DNA of 42,921 nt from Glycomyces harbinensis. Lineage in GTDB: Bacteria; Actinomycetota; Actinomycetes; Mycobacteriales; Micromonosporaceae. Where the stretch lies: positions 1 to 42,921 of the forward strand of contig NZ_FNAD01000027.1 in assembly GCF_900101745.1 (NCBI RefSeq), read 5' to 3'. Below, in pieces: positions 7,975-15,967 of this stretch. Below the pieces are notes generated by a model that saw only the letters and a program-made list of their open reading frames with translations, was not told the DNA's origin and made no database searches. A program made the position numbers and the translations under genes. Each line of letters opens with the position of its first letter. Within the stretch, counting starts at the first letter, position 1.

Positions 7975-8994
7975 CTACCAGACAAGCCGATCGAGATGGT
8001 TGCGGCCGGAGAGCAGGCGGGCGACGCGGTCGCGCGCCGCTTCGCGTTCGTCGGGCTGGGAATGGTGCGCGTATAGCGCGAGTTCCCGGTGCATGTCGTA
8101 GAAGCGCAACCGCTCGCGCAGATCCTCGCGTTCGAACAGCTCCGGATACGCGCCGCGCAGCCATCCGGGGACCTCGGTGAGCGTGGTCTCGTCAAGCCCT
8201 TGTTCCTCAGGTGTGGGCGGGTACTCTCGCGCCCTCGCGCACCAGCGCAGGATGATGTCGAGCTCGACGTCCGCCGGCTGCGCCGAAGCCTCCGCGAAGT
8301 CGATGAGGCCGGTGACGCGTCCTTTGTCGACGATCACGTTGGATCCATGCAGGTCGCCGTGGACGAGAACGGGTTCGTCGGCGGCGAACAACGCCAGCCG
8401 CTCCCTGATCCAATCGTCCACCTCCGCGAGCAGGCGCGGGTCGTGACCGGGCCACTGCCGGGCGGCCTCGACCCGCTGGAGCGCCGCACCCACCACGGGC
8501 GGGTGGAACGCGGCCCACGGCTCGCCGGCGAGCGCGTCGACCAGCCAGGGCGGCAGCAGGTCGGCCGGGGGGCGAACGCGGTGCAGCGCGCGCAGTGCGG
8601 CGCCGAGGCTTTCGATCATCGCTCGGCGCGTGTGCGAGTCCGCCGCCGGCCATGCGTCGTACAGGGTCCGGCCGGGCAGGCGTTCGGAGACGTACCACGG
8701 CCCGTCCGGGCCGTCGCCGTGGGCGAGGATCCGGGCGTGCGGGACCTCGCTGCCGGCGAGCAGCTTGACGACCGTCGCCTCGTGGCGATACGCGTCGCGG
8801 AACCGTCCGTCGTTGTTCAGCCGTACGACGTATTGGTCGCCGACCCACACGCGGCTGACCCAGCCGCCCTTCGGAGTAAAGCGCCCGGTTGGAGGCAGGC
8901 CGGCGGCGGTCAGCGTCCGCAGCAGCGCCGGATCGCTAGACGGTTCCTCGACGGGCGGTGTTGACGGGTCTCCCACGCGCCAAGCCTCGCACAC
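7975..8994 (-). CDS. Aminoglycoside phosphotransferase (APH) family kinase
   Basis: A 339-residue protein with the APH/choline-kinase fold. The catalytic loop reads VLVHGDLHGSNVIV and the metal-binding segment is GLIDFAEAS, the two diagnostic motifs. The N lobe includes VVRLNNDGRFRDAYRHEATVVKLL, consistent with the ATP-binding strands and helix C. The start is uncertain: I give the GTG at 8994 (MCEAWRVG), and a GTG six codons later is also possible. These proteins phosphorylate small molecules in the cytoplasm; only some give antibiotic resistance, and nothing here fixes the substrate. It is divergent from a second APH-fold kinase at 9126. Confidence 0.85.
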   Translation of the reverse strand: MCEAWRVGDPSTPPVEEPSSDPALLRTLTAAGLPPTGRFTPKGGWVSRVWVGDQYVVRLNNDGRFRDAYRHEATVVKLLAGSEVPHARILAHGDGPDGPWYVSERLPGRTLYDAWPAADSHTRRAMIESLGAALRALHRVRPPADLLPPWLVDALAGEPWAAFHPPVVGAALQRVEAARQWPGHDPRLLAEVDDWIRERLALFAADEPVLVHGDLHGSNVIVDKGRVTGLIDFAEASAQPADVELDIILRWCARAREYPPTPEEQGLDETTLTEVPGWLRGAYPELFEREDLRERLRFYDMHRELALYAHHSQPDEREAARDRVARLLSGRNHLDRLVW

Positions 8995-9018
8995 ATCGAC
9001 ATCGCTCGCGAGACCGTT

Positions 9019-9068
9019 TTCAGCGCCGCGAGCCCCGGTCAGGGTCGGTATCGGTCTTCAGCGCTACG
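9019..9068. promoter_or_regulatory. Direct repeats in the shared promoter of two kinases
   Basis: TTCAGCGCCGCG (9019-9030) and TTCAGCGCTACG (9057-9068) are two near-identical 12-mers 38 bases apart in the 131-bp region between the divergent kinase genes. They could be regulator sites. Confidence 0.35.
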
Positions 9069-9113
9069 ACCCGGGGCAGGACCCGGTACCCGAGCCCGTC
9101 GCCGCCGCGCCCC

Positions 9114-9125
9114 TACGATGAGGCG
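9114..9125 (+). promoter_or_regulatory. Leaderless-type -10 for the second kinase
   Basis: TACGAT (9114-9119) is followed by exactly six bases and then the ATG at 9126, which would place the transcription start at the A of the start codon. Confidence 0.6.
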
Positions 9126-9941
9126 ATGCAGGAAGAGGCCCTGTCGGGCGGCAACATGGACCCGGTGGTCAGGATCGGCGGCACCGTGCGGCGCGTCAGC
9201 GGCGAGTGGACCGCGGCCGTGCACGAACTGCTCGAACGCTACGCGGCGGCCGAGATCCCCGAGACGCCCCGTCCTCAAGGGATCGACGCCGAAGGCCGAG
9301 AGGTCCTGACCTTCATCGAAGGTGCGACGCTCGAACAGGCCGCACCAGAGACCCGTTGGCACCCTTCCATACTCGCGGACTCCGGTGCGCTGATGCGCCG
9401 ACTCCACGACGCGAGCGAACCGCTCGCCGCGCAGCACCGCACCTGGCGCACCGAGACGCACCACCCCGCCGAAGTCGTCTGCCACAACGATTTCGCGCCC
9501 TACAACCTCATCGTGCGCGACGGTCGGCTCGTCGGCGTGATCGACTTCGACACGGCCTCTCCCGGCCCGCGCCTGTGGGACTTCGCCTACCTCGCCTACC
9601 GACTCGTCCCGTACGCCGAGGACGCGGCCGGGTTCGACCCTGCCCGCCACGGCTCCCGCGAGGACCGGCTTCGGCTGCTCACCGAGGCCTACGGCGCCGC
9701 CTTCGACCCCGCGGCGGTGCGCAACGAGATGGCCCGGCGCCTCGACGACCTGGCCGCGTTCACCGAACGGCGCGCCGCCGACACCGGCCGCCGCGACCTC
9801 CCCGAACACGCCGCCATGTACCGCCGCGACGCCGCGCGCCGCCGCAGCGCGGACACCGGCTTGGATTCCGGCTCCGACACCCGACCGGACTCTGGACCGG
9901 ACGCCGATCGGCGTCCGGACGCGCCCCCGCCCCGCGGGTAG
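9126..9941 (+). CDS. Phosphotransferase of the APH/choline kinase fold
   Basis: A 271-residue kinase-fold protein. The C lobe shows the catalytic VVCHNDFAPYNLIV and metal site GVIDFDTASPG followed by RLWDFAYLAYRLVP, all diagnostic of the family. The N lobe is short, as in many actinobacterial members (about 260-280 residues). The start at 9126 is fixed by the -10 at 9114-9119; a longer form from 8958 would read through the promoter. The C-terminal 30 residues are a low-complexity Asp/Arg/Pro tail (SGSDTRPDSGPDADRRPD) unlikely to be folded. The next gene starts 13 bases later. The substrate is unknown. Confidence 0.83.
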   Translation: MQEEALSGGNMDPVVRIGGTVRRVSGEWTAAVHELLERYAAAEIPETPRPQGIDAEGREVLTFIEGATLEQAAPETRWHPSILADSGALMRRLHDASEPLAAQHRTWRTETHHPAEVVCHNDFAPYNLIVRDGRLVGVIDFDTASPGPRLWDFAYLAYRLVPYAEDAAGFDPARHGSREDRLRLLTEAYGAAFDPAAVRNEMARRLDDLAAFTERRAADTGRRDLPEHAAMYRRDAARRRSADTGLDSGSDTRPDSGPDADRRPDAPPPRG

Positions 9942-9954
9942 GCTCGGCCCCTCC

Positions 9955-11178
9955 ATGGACCGCCGACCGTCAACTGAACGGAACCTCGCCGTGCGCTCGC
10001 GCCGACTCGCTCCACTGCTCGCAATCCTCGCCGCCACCGCGTGCGCCACCGCCTGCACCGGCGGCGCCGAACCCGCCCCCGAAGCGACGCCGACCACGGA
10101 CGCCGCCATGGACATGGAACAGCTCGACCAGTTGTGGACCGACGTCGCGGCCACACGGGCCGAACTCGGACTCGCCGAAGCCCAACTCGTCATCGAATGC
10201 CTTGAGGCCGAAGGCTTCACGGTCCACGACATCAGTTCGCTGTCCAGCACGTGGAGCTCCGCGAGCCCGGTGCCGAGCGAGATCCTCGCGGACCTGGGCG
10301 ACTCGACCGGCCTCCCCGACACCGCCGAAGCCGAGACCCGCGCCCTCGGCCAGTGGCTCAGCTTCGCCGACGCCTACGGCGACGAGGACGGCATTGCGAT
10401 CAACGAGGCCGAACGCGCCGAAACCGAGGGGGAGGAGACCGCGCCCGCCGTCGACCTCTCCCCGCTCGAACCGGCCGGCGAAGGCTGGGAAGAGCTGCCC
10501 GCCGTCGATCAGATGGCCTGGGAGATCGCCTACCGCGGCACCGACTGGGCCGCCACCAGCAAGGCCGCCAGCGTGCTCACCGCCGACGAGTGGGCCGAGG
10601 CGGGCCTGCCCGACGGCGAATGGGTCGCCGCCGAAACCATGACCGAACCTCCGCAGGGCTGCCAAGGCTCGGTCCTCACCGAACTCCACGGCGAACCGCG
10701 CCTGTCCGACGACGGCATCACCGAATCGCAATGGATCTGGGGCCCGACCCTCGAGATCGACCCCGCTCTCTTCGCGCCCATCCAGGTCGCGGCGGTCCCC
10801 GAAGCCGACGGCTTCCTGACCTGCCTCGCCGGCGCCGGGTACCCGGACTGGACGTTCTCGGAATCCGGCGGACTCGACATTCATGATCTTTGGCGCGCGC
10901 AGTACCTGCCGGAGGCCGCGCAGGCGACCGAGGACGGGGGCACGGAATACAGCTACTCGGACATCACCGACGCCGACCGCGAACGCTACGAGGCCGTGAA
11001 GGCCGACGAGTTCGCGGCGGCCGCCGCGATCGCCGAATGCGACGTGGCCAGCGGGTACTCCGAGGCCGCGAACGCGCAGTACGCGCAGAGCCTCGCCACG
11101 GTGTTCGGGAATTCAGCCTCGGCTCAGCAGACCTACCTTGCCGAGATCGAGGACGCGCTGGCGAACATCGGCACTTGA
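9955..11178 (+). CDS. Putative lipoprotein of unknown function with repeated C-x-x-x-x-G-[FY] motif
   Basis: This 407-residue protein has an N-terminal signal (RRLAPLLAILAATACATAC) with Cys candidates after ATA, so it is probably a membrane-anchored lipoprotein. I do not recognise a named domain. Three segments resemble each other: ECLEAEGFTVHD, TCLAGAGYPDW and ECDVASGYSE, each Cys followed five residues later by Gly and an aromatic residue. Such repeats occur in uncharacterised actinobacterial lipoproteins and may pair cysteines outside the cell. The ATG at 9955 has TAGGCT upstream at 9939-9944; a GTG at 9991 is an alternative start directly before the signal peptide. Two hairpins follow the stop. 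Confidence 0.7.
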   Translation: MDRRPSTERNLAVRSRRLAPLLAILAATACATACTGGAEPAPEATPTTDAAMDMEQLDQLWTDVAATRAELGLAEAQLVIECLEAEGFTVHDISSLSSTWSSASPVPSEILADLGDSTGLPDTAEAETRALGQWLSFADAYGDEDGIAINEAERAETEGEETAPAVDLSPLEPAGEGWEELPAVDQMAWEIAYRGTDWAATSKAASVLTADEWAEAGLPDGEWVAAETMTEPPQGCQGSVLTELHGEPRLSDDGITESQWIWGPTLEIDPALFAPIQVAAVPEADGFLTCLAGAGYPDWTFSESGGLDIHDLWRAQYLPEAAQATEDGGTEYSYSDITDADRERYEAVKADEFAAAAAIAECDVASGYSEAANAQYAQSLATVFGNSASAQQTYLAEIEDALANIGT

Positions 11179-11188
11179 GGCCAGACCC

Positions 11189-11257
11189 GGAACGACTGAG
11201 GTCGTTCCCGGTACCGCTTGAGGCCGTGCCCGGTACCCACCTGTACCGGGCACGGCC
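11189..11257 (+). terminator. Double hairpin terminator after the lipoprotein gene
   Basis: The first hairpin is GGAACGAC (11189-11196) with GTCGTTCC (11201-11208). The second is a perfect 15-bp stem, GGCCGTGCCCGGTAC (11222-11236) with its complement at 11243-11257 and loop CCACCT. Both lie within 80 bases of the stop. Confidence 0.85.
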
Positions 11258-11346
11258 GATCGAGGACGCGGCGGTGCTGGCGACGATCGCGGGACCGCTC
11301 GACCCGGGGTGCCGAGCGTTCGCGGTCTCCCGCCGCGTCCGGGCAT

Positions 11347-11646
11347 TCAGGTGTTCTCGGGATCGGCGATCAGGCGGCGGGCCTGCTCGAGGATCCAGTC
11401 GCACCATTCGTCTCCGCGCCAGGCGCCGAACCACTCGGGGACGGGTTCGGGCTCATCGATGTAGTGGCAGATCACGCGCGGGCCCGCGCCGTCGTTGCAA
11501 GAGATGCGGTATTCGGGCGGGCTGAGCGGGTGAGCGTTGGCGGTTTCGCGGTGGACGGAGAAGACCGCCGGGCCGCGGTGGAAGTCGCCGAGCCAGCCGT
11601 CGTTGGCAGGGTCGTATTCCGGGGTATGGAGGGTGGTTTCAGCCAT
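11347..11646 (-). CDS. Hypothetical protein, 99 aa, second gene of a two-gene unit
   Basis: A small acidic protein that I do not recognise. It is rich in Trp and Pro (EWFGAWRGDEWCDWILEQARRL), with no signal peptide or membrane segment. Its ATG overlaps the end of the upstream gene by eight bases, so translation is probably coupled. The codons are less G/C-rich at third positions than in neighbouring housekeeping genes. The pair is divergent from an XRE/DUF397 regulator pair, which suggests it is that pair's target or partner. Any function would be speculation. Confidence 0.65.
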   Translation of the reverse strand: MAETTLHTPEYDPANDGWLGDFHRGPAVFSVHRETANAHPLSPPEYRISCNDGAGPRVICHYIDEPEPVPEWFGAWRGDEWCDWILEQARRLIADPENT

Positions 11647-11977
11647 TGCAGAACTTCACCGTGCCCGGTCCGCCGTCCTCGGGACGGTTGTCGATGTGGT
11701 GGCCGTTGTAGAAGACTTTGAAGGCGGCGTCTTCGACCCAGATCTTCCACTCAGGAGTGAAGGTTCGCCAGCCTTGGCCCCAAGTCGCGTGGAGATGGCC
11801 GGAGTTGAGTCCGGAGACGATAAGGACGATGTCGGCGCGGATCTGGTTTGCGAAGACCTGGAACGAGTCTGGCGCGTTGGCGCTCGAGGCGCACACGGTG
11901 AAGTCGGTATGCCCATCATTGAATCGCCCCCGCTCCAGCGGGTCGGGTGGTTCTTGGGTGCGGCGCTTGTCGGTCAT
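11639..11977 (-). CDS. Hypothetical protein, 112 aa, first gene of a two-gene unit
   Basis: This protein is not recognised. It starts at an ATG with a very strong ribosome site, GGGAGGAGA, on the minus strand (about 11982-11993). Residues 1-20 are charged; the rest alternates short hydrophobic strands (DIVLIVSGLN) with Trp-rich stretches (ATWGQGWRTF, EWKIWVEDAAFKVFYNG), suggesting a small beta-rich domain. There is no export signal. It overlaps the 99-residue gene downstream by eight bases. Base composition is lower in G+C than its surroundings, hinting at horizontal gain together with the XRE/DUF397 pair. Confidence 0.68.
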   Translation of the reverse strand: MTDKRRTQEPPDPLERGRFNDGHTDFTVCASSANAPDSFQVFANQIRADIVLIVSGLNSGHLHATWGQGWRTFTPEWKIWVEDAAFKVFYNGHHIDNRPEDGGPGTVKFCNG

Positions 11978-12180
11978 GTCGAGTCTCCTCCCTTAGCTGC
12001 TTTCGCTAGCTCACCACAACGTAACCGCAGCTCAGCGCCGGTGAAATCGCAAGTTGTGCTGGCGCAGCAGCGCATCGACGGCCGGTGTCGCGCCAGGGTG
12101 TCTCACAGAGCGACAGCGATCTGCGACAGGGCGCAATGGTTGATGATGCGCTCCGATTCGGAGTCTGCGACCATGGGCGA
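11978..12180. promoter_or_regulatory. Divergent control region of the XRE/DUF397 cassette
   Basis: It contains a perfect palindrome CTCCGA-T-TCGGAG (12151-12163) and a direct repeat TCTGCGAC (12120-12127 and 12164-12171) flanking it. GACCAT (12169-12174) lies six bases before the XRE start. The palindrome would sit over the XRE promoter and could be an autoregulatory site. TACGTT on the minus strand (12019-12024) is a possible -10 for the divergent pair. Confidence 0.5.
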
Positions 12181-13032
12181 ATGGGGAAACCGCGATTCGA
12201 TCAATGGCGCATCGCCGCGACGCTGACCATGCTCATGGAAGCCAGGGGACTGTCACTTCGCGAGGCTGCGCGGATCACCCAGACCAAGAAGGACACTTTG
12301 GGGAGGATGCTGAGCGCGGAGATCTACCGATACGATCCGCCGAAGGTATTCGGTGTGGCTCAGCTGCTGGGCGCCTCGATCGAAGTCGCGCAGGAGCTTT
12401 TCAACATGGCAGTGCAGACCCACGACACCGATGCGACCGGCTATCGGCCGATGAGTTCGGGCAGCGCGGAGTGGTTGAGCCCCTTCGCCTCGATCGAGGC
12501 CGAGGCGACCTACCTCGACATTTACGAGTCCGAGTACATCACCGGCCTGCTCCAAATCCTGCTGTATATGAAGGAGGTCAATCGGGTCGACCCGACCCTG
12601 ACTGCGGAATGGGCTGCGAAAATCATCGACCTGAAGCTGCGTCGACAGAAGCTGGCCTGGGGCTCCGAGCGCCCCGGGGGAGCCCTTGCGATGCGGTTGA
12701 TCCTCAACGAGCCGTGTCTGTTGCGGATTAAGGGCACGAGCTTCTTCGATGCGCAGATCTCGCATCTGCTGGAGATGGTGAGGCGTCACGAAATCGGGAT
12801 CTATGTCCTGCCGCTGAGCAGGGGCTTCCACTCATCGATGCAGGCCTCGTACTCGATCATGGGGTTCAGCCACCCGGTCAGCATGAACCTTGTCTACCTC
12901 GAATCGCACCTCGGCGATGAGTACAGGGAGGATCGAAAGTCGGTTGATCACTCTCGTAAGCTGTTCACGACCACCTTGACTGAGTGCGTGGAGCTAGGAG
13001 AGTACCTACATGCTGACCAGGGACTGGCGTAA
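12181..13032 (+). CDS. XRE-family HTH regulator with DUF5753-type C-terminal domain
   Basis: A 283-residue DNA-binding protein. The N-terminal HTH covers about residues 10-65 (LTMLMEARGLSLREAARITQ, then TKKDTLGRML). The C-terminal part has features of the DUF5753 domain common in streptomycete-type regulators: ATYLDIYESEYITGLLQ (the 'E...ipGLLQ' motif), RRQKLAW, ILNEPCLLR, and IGIYVLPLS. The start at 12181 is chosen because homology begins there and GACCAT stands six bases upstream. The gene overlaps the following DUF397 gene by 23 bases. Such pairs (WhiJ/AbaA-like loci in Streptomyces) influence development and antibiotic production. Confidence 0.9.
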   Translation: MGKPRFDQWRIAATLTMLMEARGLSLREAARITQTKKDTLGRMLSAEIYRYDPPKVFGVAQLLGASIEVAQELFNMAVQTHDTDATGYRPMSSGSAEWLSPFASIEAEATYLDIYESEYITGLLQILLYMKEVNRVDPTLTAEWAAKIIDLKLRRQKLAWGSERPGGALAMRLILNEPCLLRIKGTSFFDAQISHLLEMVRRHEIGIYVLPLSRGFHSSMQASYSIMGFSHPVSMNLVYLESHLGDEYREDRKSVDHSRKLFTTTLTECVELGEYLHADQGLA

Positions 13033-13189
13033 ATCAAGCCGCAGTGGTTCCCAAGGCGGGCAGTGCGTCGAGGCTCGACAGGTCGAGCTCGCAGTTCAGG
13101 TCCGTGACTCGAAGCTCGGCGAGGGCTCTCCCATCCTCGATGCTTCACCGGCTGACTGGCGCAGCTTCCTGAGCGCCGTTGCGCGATAA
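13010..13189 (+). CDS. DUF397 small protein, partner of the XRE regulator
   Basis: This 59-residue protein begins MLTRDWRKSSRSGSQGGQCV and continues with EARQ, VQVRDSKL and ends SPADWRSFLSAVAR. These are the hallmarks of DUF397: W-x-K-S-S-x-S, the N/Q-C-V-E-V/A motif, V-R-D-S-K, and the closing W-x-x-F. Its ATG lies inside the end of the XRE gene in another frame, and GGAG stands about 12 bases upstream. DUF397 proteins are always found beside XRE/DUF5753 regulators and are thought to modulate them or act as their antitoxin-like partners. Confidence 0.92.
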   Translation: MLTRDWRKSSRSGSQGGQCVEARQVELAVQVRDSKLGEGSPILDASPADWRSFLSAVAR

Positions 13190-13197
13190 CGCTTTTT

Positions 13198-13233
13198 GAC
13201 CGGGCCGGGAGCAACAAGGCTCCCGGCCCGGTC
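13198..13233 (+). terminator. 15-bp hairpin terminator after DUF397
   Basis: GACCGGGCCGGGAGC and its exact complement enclose the loop AACAAG, nine bases after the stop. A TTTTT run lies just before the hairpin instead of after it. Confidence 0.85.
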
Positions 13234-13333
13234 GCATCCCGTGCCGGTCTCGGGGCCCTTGCCGAGCGCGTCGCCTCTCAGCGTCCTTCGCGCGGTCGGA
13301 GCCCGTCCTTACCGTGCGACGCATAATGAACCG

Positions 13334-14332
13334 ATGCGCCCTCCGAAACCCTGGCCCGGGGATCCCGCCGCGATCTGGGCCGCGTCCGCGCCCGAGTCCG
13401 CTCCCGCCCCAGCGCCCGCTTCCGCCGCCCGGTCCGCCTCCACCGAACCGCCCGACCTCTCCCGCCTCGAGGACTTCGCGCGCCGGGCCGCTTCACCCAT
13501 GCCCGGCCCTGCCTCGGCGATCCTCTTCGCCATCGTCGGCGTCGGAGCGATCGTCTACGCCCTAGTGATCCCCTCGATCGTGCCCGAGCCTCCCGAAGAC
13601 GCCCAGGGCTTCTACGGCCTCTTCCTCTTCGCACTCCGCTGGCACTGGATCGCCCCGCTGATGATCGGCGTCTGGTGCCTCATCCACGCACCCCAGATCT
13701 ACCGCAAGGACCGACGAGACCACCCCCGCGAGGTCCGCGAACTCTACGACGCCTACCGCGACCGCGGCATCCTGTGCGAGACCTTCCCGACCGACCTCAA
13801 GGTCCTCGGCGGCGACGGCTGGTACGACGCCGTGATCGGCATCGACGTCCGAACGGACCCGGCCCGCGCCGCCCAGGTCAAGCGCGCGTTCCGTACCTGG
13901 TTCGCCGAACTCGCCAGCGACGCCAAAGCGGCCCAGGCGATGCGCTCGCGCAACGGCGAACATGCCGTTCGGCCCGCAACCGACATCTTCGGGTCCGAGG
14001 CCGAGGGCGGCTACCTGATCCGGCAGTCGCACTGGCACGGCCGGTGGACGCTGCTCATTCCCGATCCGCCGAACTCCGTCGAACGGTGGGCCCGTCTGAA
14101 CATAGTGGACTTACCAGGGCCCGCCCGCAGCGGCTGCGGGCCCTGCGCCGATCCTCAGGCGAGCCCCGCCAGGATCGCCGCCATGCGCTCGGGGCGGACC
14201 AGGAAGCCCACATGGCTGGTCTCGATCGTGTGCACGTCCCACGGATTGTCCGGCGTCAAAGCGTTCCCCTCCTTGATGAAGACATCCTGCAACGCGACCG
14301 GGATCGAGGTGTCCTTCGTGATCCGGATGTAG
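13334..14332 (+). CDS. Hypothetical membrane protein; 3' end may be frameshifted
   Basis: The N-terminal 60 residues are Pro/Ala-rich. Two hydrophobic segments follow (SAILFAIVGVGAIVYALVI and HWIAPLMIGVWCLI), then a soluble domain with REVRELYDAYRDRGIL and an ordered stretch to about residue 255 (SVERWARLN). CATAAT lies six bases before the ATG. I do not recognise the domain. As read, the frame continues through a strong hairpin at 14115-14145 and 178 bases into the convergent hydrolase, where codon use loses its bias. A TGA (14097) and a TAG (14103) in the next frame lie just before the hairpin, so the natural end is probably near 14100. Confidence 0.7.
   Translation: MRPPKPWPGDPAAIWAASAPESAPAPAPASAARSASTEPPDLSRLEDFARRAASPMPGPASAILFAIVGVGAIVYALVIPSIVPEPPEDAQGFYGLFLFALRWHWIAPLMIGVWCLIHAPQIYRKDRRDHPREVRELYDAYRDRGILCETFPTDLKVLGGDGWYDAVIGIDVRTDPARAAQVKRAFRTWFAELASDAKAAQAMRSRNGEHAVRPATDIFGSEAEGGYLIRQSHWHGRWTLLIPDPPNSVERWARLNIVDLPGPARSGCGPCADPQASPARIAAMRSGRTRKPTWLVSIVCTSHGLSGVKAFPSLMKTSCNATGIEVSFVIRM
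14115..14145. terminator. Hairpin between convergent genes
   Basis: CAGGGCCCGC (14115-14124) pairs with GCGGGCCCTG (14136-14145). It lies nine bases before the minus-strand hydrolase stop (14155) and would serve transcripts from both sides. Confidence 0.75.
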
Positions 14333-14991
14333 CTCTTGGGAATACGACCCCAGGTCTCGGGGTTCACGCGGGCGTCGCCGCCCACGTCCAGGTTCTCATC
14401 CGACTGGAGCGAAGCCAGGAAGACGCGGAACTCGTCATCGGAGCCGTCGGCGAGCATCGACTCCTTCAGCACGGCCAGAAGCTTCGGATCACCAGTGCGC
14501 CAGTTCATCCGGATCGCGCCGAGGACACTCGGGTCGGCGGCCAGAACCGCGGCGGCCTCGTCCAGGACCGAGGCCCCGAACTCCGGCAACGCCATGTACG
14601 CGCCGATCGGGCGGTCGATCGGACACCATGCGGTCGCGTAGACCATGCGGTCGATCAGCTCCGGGTGCGCGTTCCCCAACGCGCTGAGCGTGGCCCCGCC
14701 GCGGCTGTGGGCGAGCACGATGACCGGACCGTTATCCTTGGCGCGCTTGAGGATCGGCACCAGGTGGTCCACGCCGTCCTGGAGGGTGACGCCCGCGAGG
14801 TTCGAAGGCGCCTCGGCTATGCCGGCCGCGTCCTGGGTCTGGAACGCCTCGGGGAACATCGCGTCGAAACCGTGGCCGGGCAGGTCCACCGCGAAGGAGC
14901 GGCGGCCGAGCAGGGCCAGCTCGCGCTGGAGCGGCGCGAACGTGAACGAGTTGGCGTTCGAACCGTGGATGAAGACGATCGTGGGAGTCAT
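14155..14991 (-). CDS. Alpha/beta hydrolase
   Basis: A 278-residue hydrolase beginning MTPTIVFIHGSNANS, where HG-S forms the oxyanion loop. The nucleophile elbow is VLAHSRGGA (Ser flanked as A-H-S-R-G, a variant of G-x-S-x-G). The C terminus carries a His in IETSHVGFLV, a good candidate for the catalytic base. The size and the opening resemble the esterase/AB hydrolase-6 family. It has no signal peptide, so it is cytoplasmic. I rejected longer starts to 15264, which lack coding bias. AACAAT lies seven bases upstream. The substrate is unknown. Confidence 0.88.
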   Translation of the reverse strand: MTPTIVFIHGSNANSFTFAPLQRELALLGRRSFAVDLPGHGFDAMFPEAFQTQDAAGIAEAPSNLAGVTLQDGVDHLVPILKRAKDNGPVIVLAHSRGGATLSALGNAHPELIDRMVYATAWCPIDRPIGAYMALPEFGASVLDEAAAVLAADPSVLGAIRMNWRTGDPKLLAVLKESMLADGSDDEFRVFLASLQSDENLDVGGDARVNPETWGRIPKSYIRITKDTSIPVALQDVFIKEGNALTPDNPWDVHTIETSHVGFLVRPERMAAILAGLA

Positions 14992-15292
14992 GTGACGGAT
15001 TGTTCCAAAGGGTCCAAAGCCCTGCGGCAGCGGTTCCCGTTCGAACGGAGCGCGTCGGCGACAGGGCCCGTCGCCCAGCGCTCGAAGTCCCCGCCGTCGC
15101 ATTTCGCCAGCTCCCGTGGCGTGCGCGAGGGCCGGTGCGAACGGCGGCGGGTACGGGAGGAGTACGGGATTCGCTGTCAGATCCGCTCGCGCCGTGCTGC
15201 ATAGCATCGTCGGCAGGCCGGTCCGCCGGCGCCGCATCGGCGCCGGGGGCACCGGCGGCATCACCGGTCAGACCCTCACGAAGGAGCACTTC
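14992..15292. promoter_or_regulatory. Divergent region between hydrolase and NlpC/P60 gene
   Basis: About 300 bases without a convincing gene. It holds a perfect 12-bp palindrome CCGTTCGAACGG (15037-15048), a hairpin CCGGCGCC-GCATC-GGCGCCGG (15226-15246), and TAGCAT near 15203, a possible -10 for the + strand gene. Confidence 0.45.
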
Positions 15293-15844
15293 ATGACCGA
15301 CACCGAACAACCGAACCTGTCACGGCGGCGGATGCTGACCGCGGCCCTGCTCGTCCCCGCGGCGGCCGCCGGCGGGTCGCTCGTGATCGCCGACTCCGCC
15401 GACGCCGCCCCCGGCGGCCAGATCAAGGTGAAGCGCTCGCAGGTCATCAAGCGGGCGAAGTACTGGTACGACCGGGACGTCCCCTACAGCCAGAGCAGGT
15501 TCTACCGCGACCTCGAAGGGTCCCACAAGTACCGCACCGACTGCTCCGGATTCGTGTCGCAGTGCTGGCACACCTACCTGGGATCCAACGGCGGCTACAG
15601 CACCTCCACGATCCCCAGCATCGCCAAGAAGATCAAGTGGTCGGACCTCAAGGCCGGCGACGTCATGAACCGCGCCGGCGTCCACTGCATGTTGTTCGAC
15701 TCCTGGAGCATCACCTCGGGGATGCTCTGGATGTACGACCTGGCCGACCCGCAGGACAACATGCGGCACAAGAAGATCAGCGCGAACTCGTTGCAGAGCC
15801 AGAACTACGTTCCGCGCCGGTACGGCAACATCGTCAGCGGCTGA
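15293..15844 (+). CDS. Tat-exported NlpC/P60-like cysteine hydrolase
   Basis: A 183-residue secreted protein. The N terminus has a twin-arginine signal (SRRRMLTAALLVPAAAAGG) with a probable cut after ADA near residue 39. The mature part carries TDCSGFVSQCW, the NlpC/P60 nucleophile motif with Cys84, and AGVHCMLF with His131 as candidate catalytic pair. At about 145 mature residues it is a bare catalytic domain with no binding repeats. The family cleaves peptides of the cell wall, or amides in related amidase-like members. AAGGAG stands seven bases before the ATG. A strong hairpin follows at 15911-15942. Confidence 0.82.
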   Translation: MTDTEQPNLSRRRMLTAALLVPAAAAGGSLVIADSADAAPGGQIKVKRSQVIKRAKYWYDRDVPYSQSRFYRDLEGSHKYRTDCSGFVSQCWHTYLGSNGGYSTSTIPSIAKKIKWSDLKAGDVMNRAGVHCMLFDSWSITSGMLWMYDLADPQDNMRHKKISANSLQSQNYVPRRYGNIVSG

Positions 15845-15910
15845 CGATCGCGGGCGGGTGTCGGCGATTCGTTCAGGGTCGCCGGTATTGCGGCCCTTGG
15901 CGATCGATCA

Positions 15911-15942
15911 CGAGGCCCTGCCGCATTCGCGGCAGGGCCTCG
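15911..15942. terminator. Strong bidirectional hairpin terminator
   Basis: CGAGGCCCTGCCGC and its exact complement form a 14-bp stem with loop ATTC, between the convergent NlpC/P60 and pectate-lyase genes. Confidence 0.88.
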
Positions 15943-15967
15943 ACGGGTTGCGAATGCCGAAGCGGGC

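Noticed and set aside
9126..9941. Antibiotic-resistance phosphotransferase
   Set aside because: Only the general APH fold is supported; nothing shows an antibiotic substrate.
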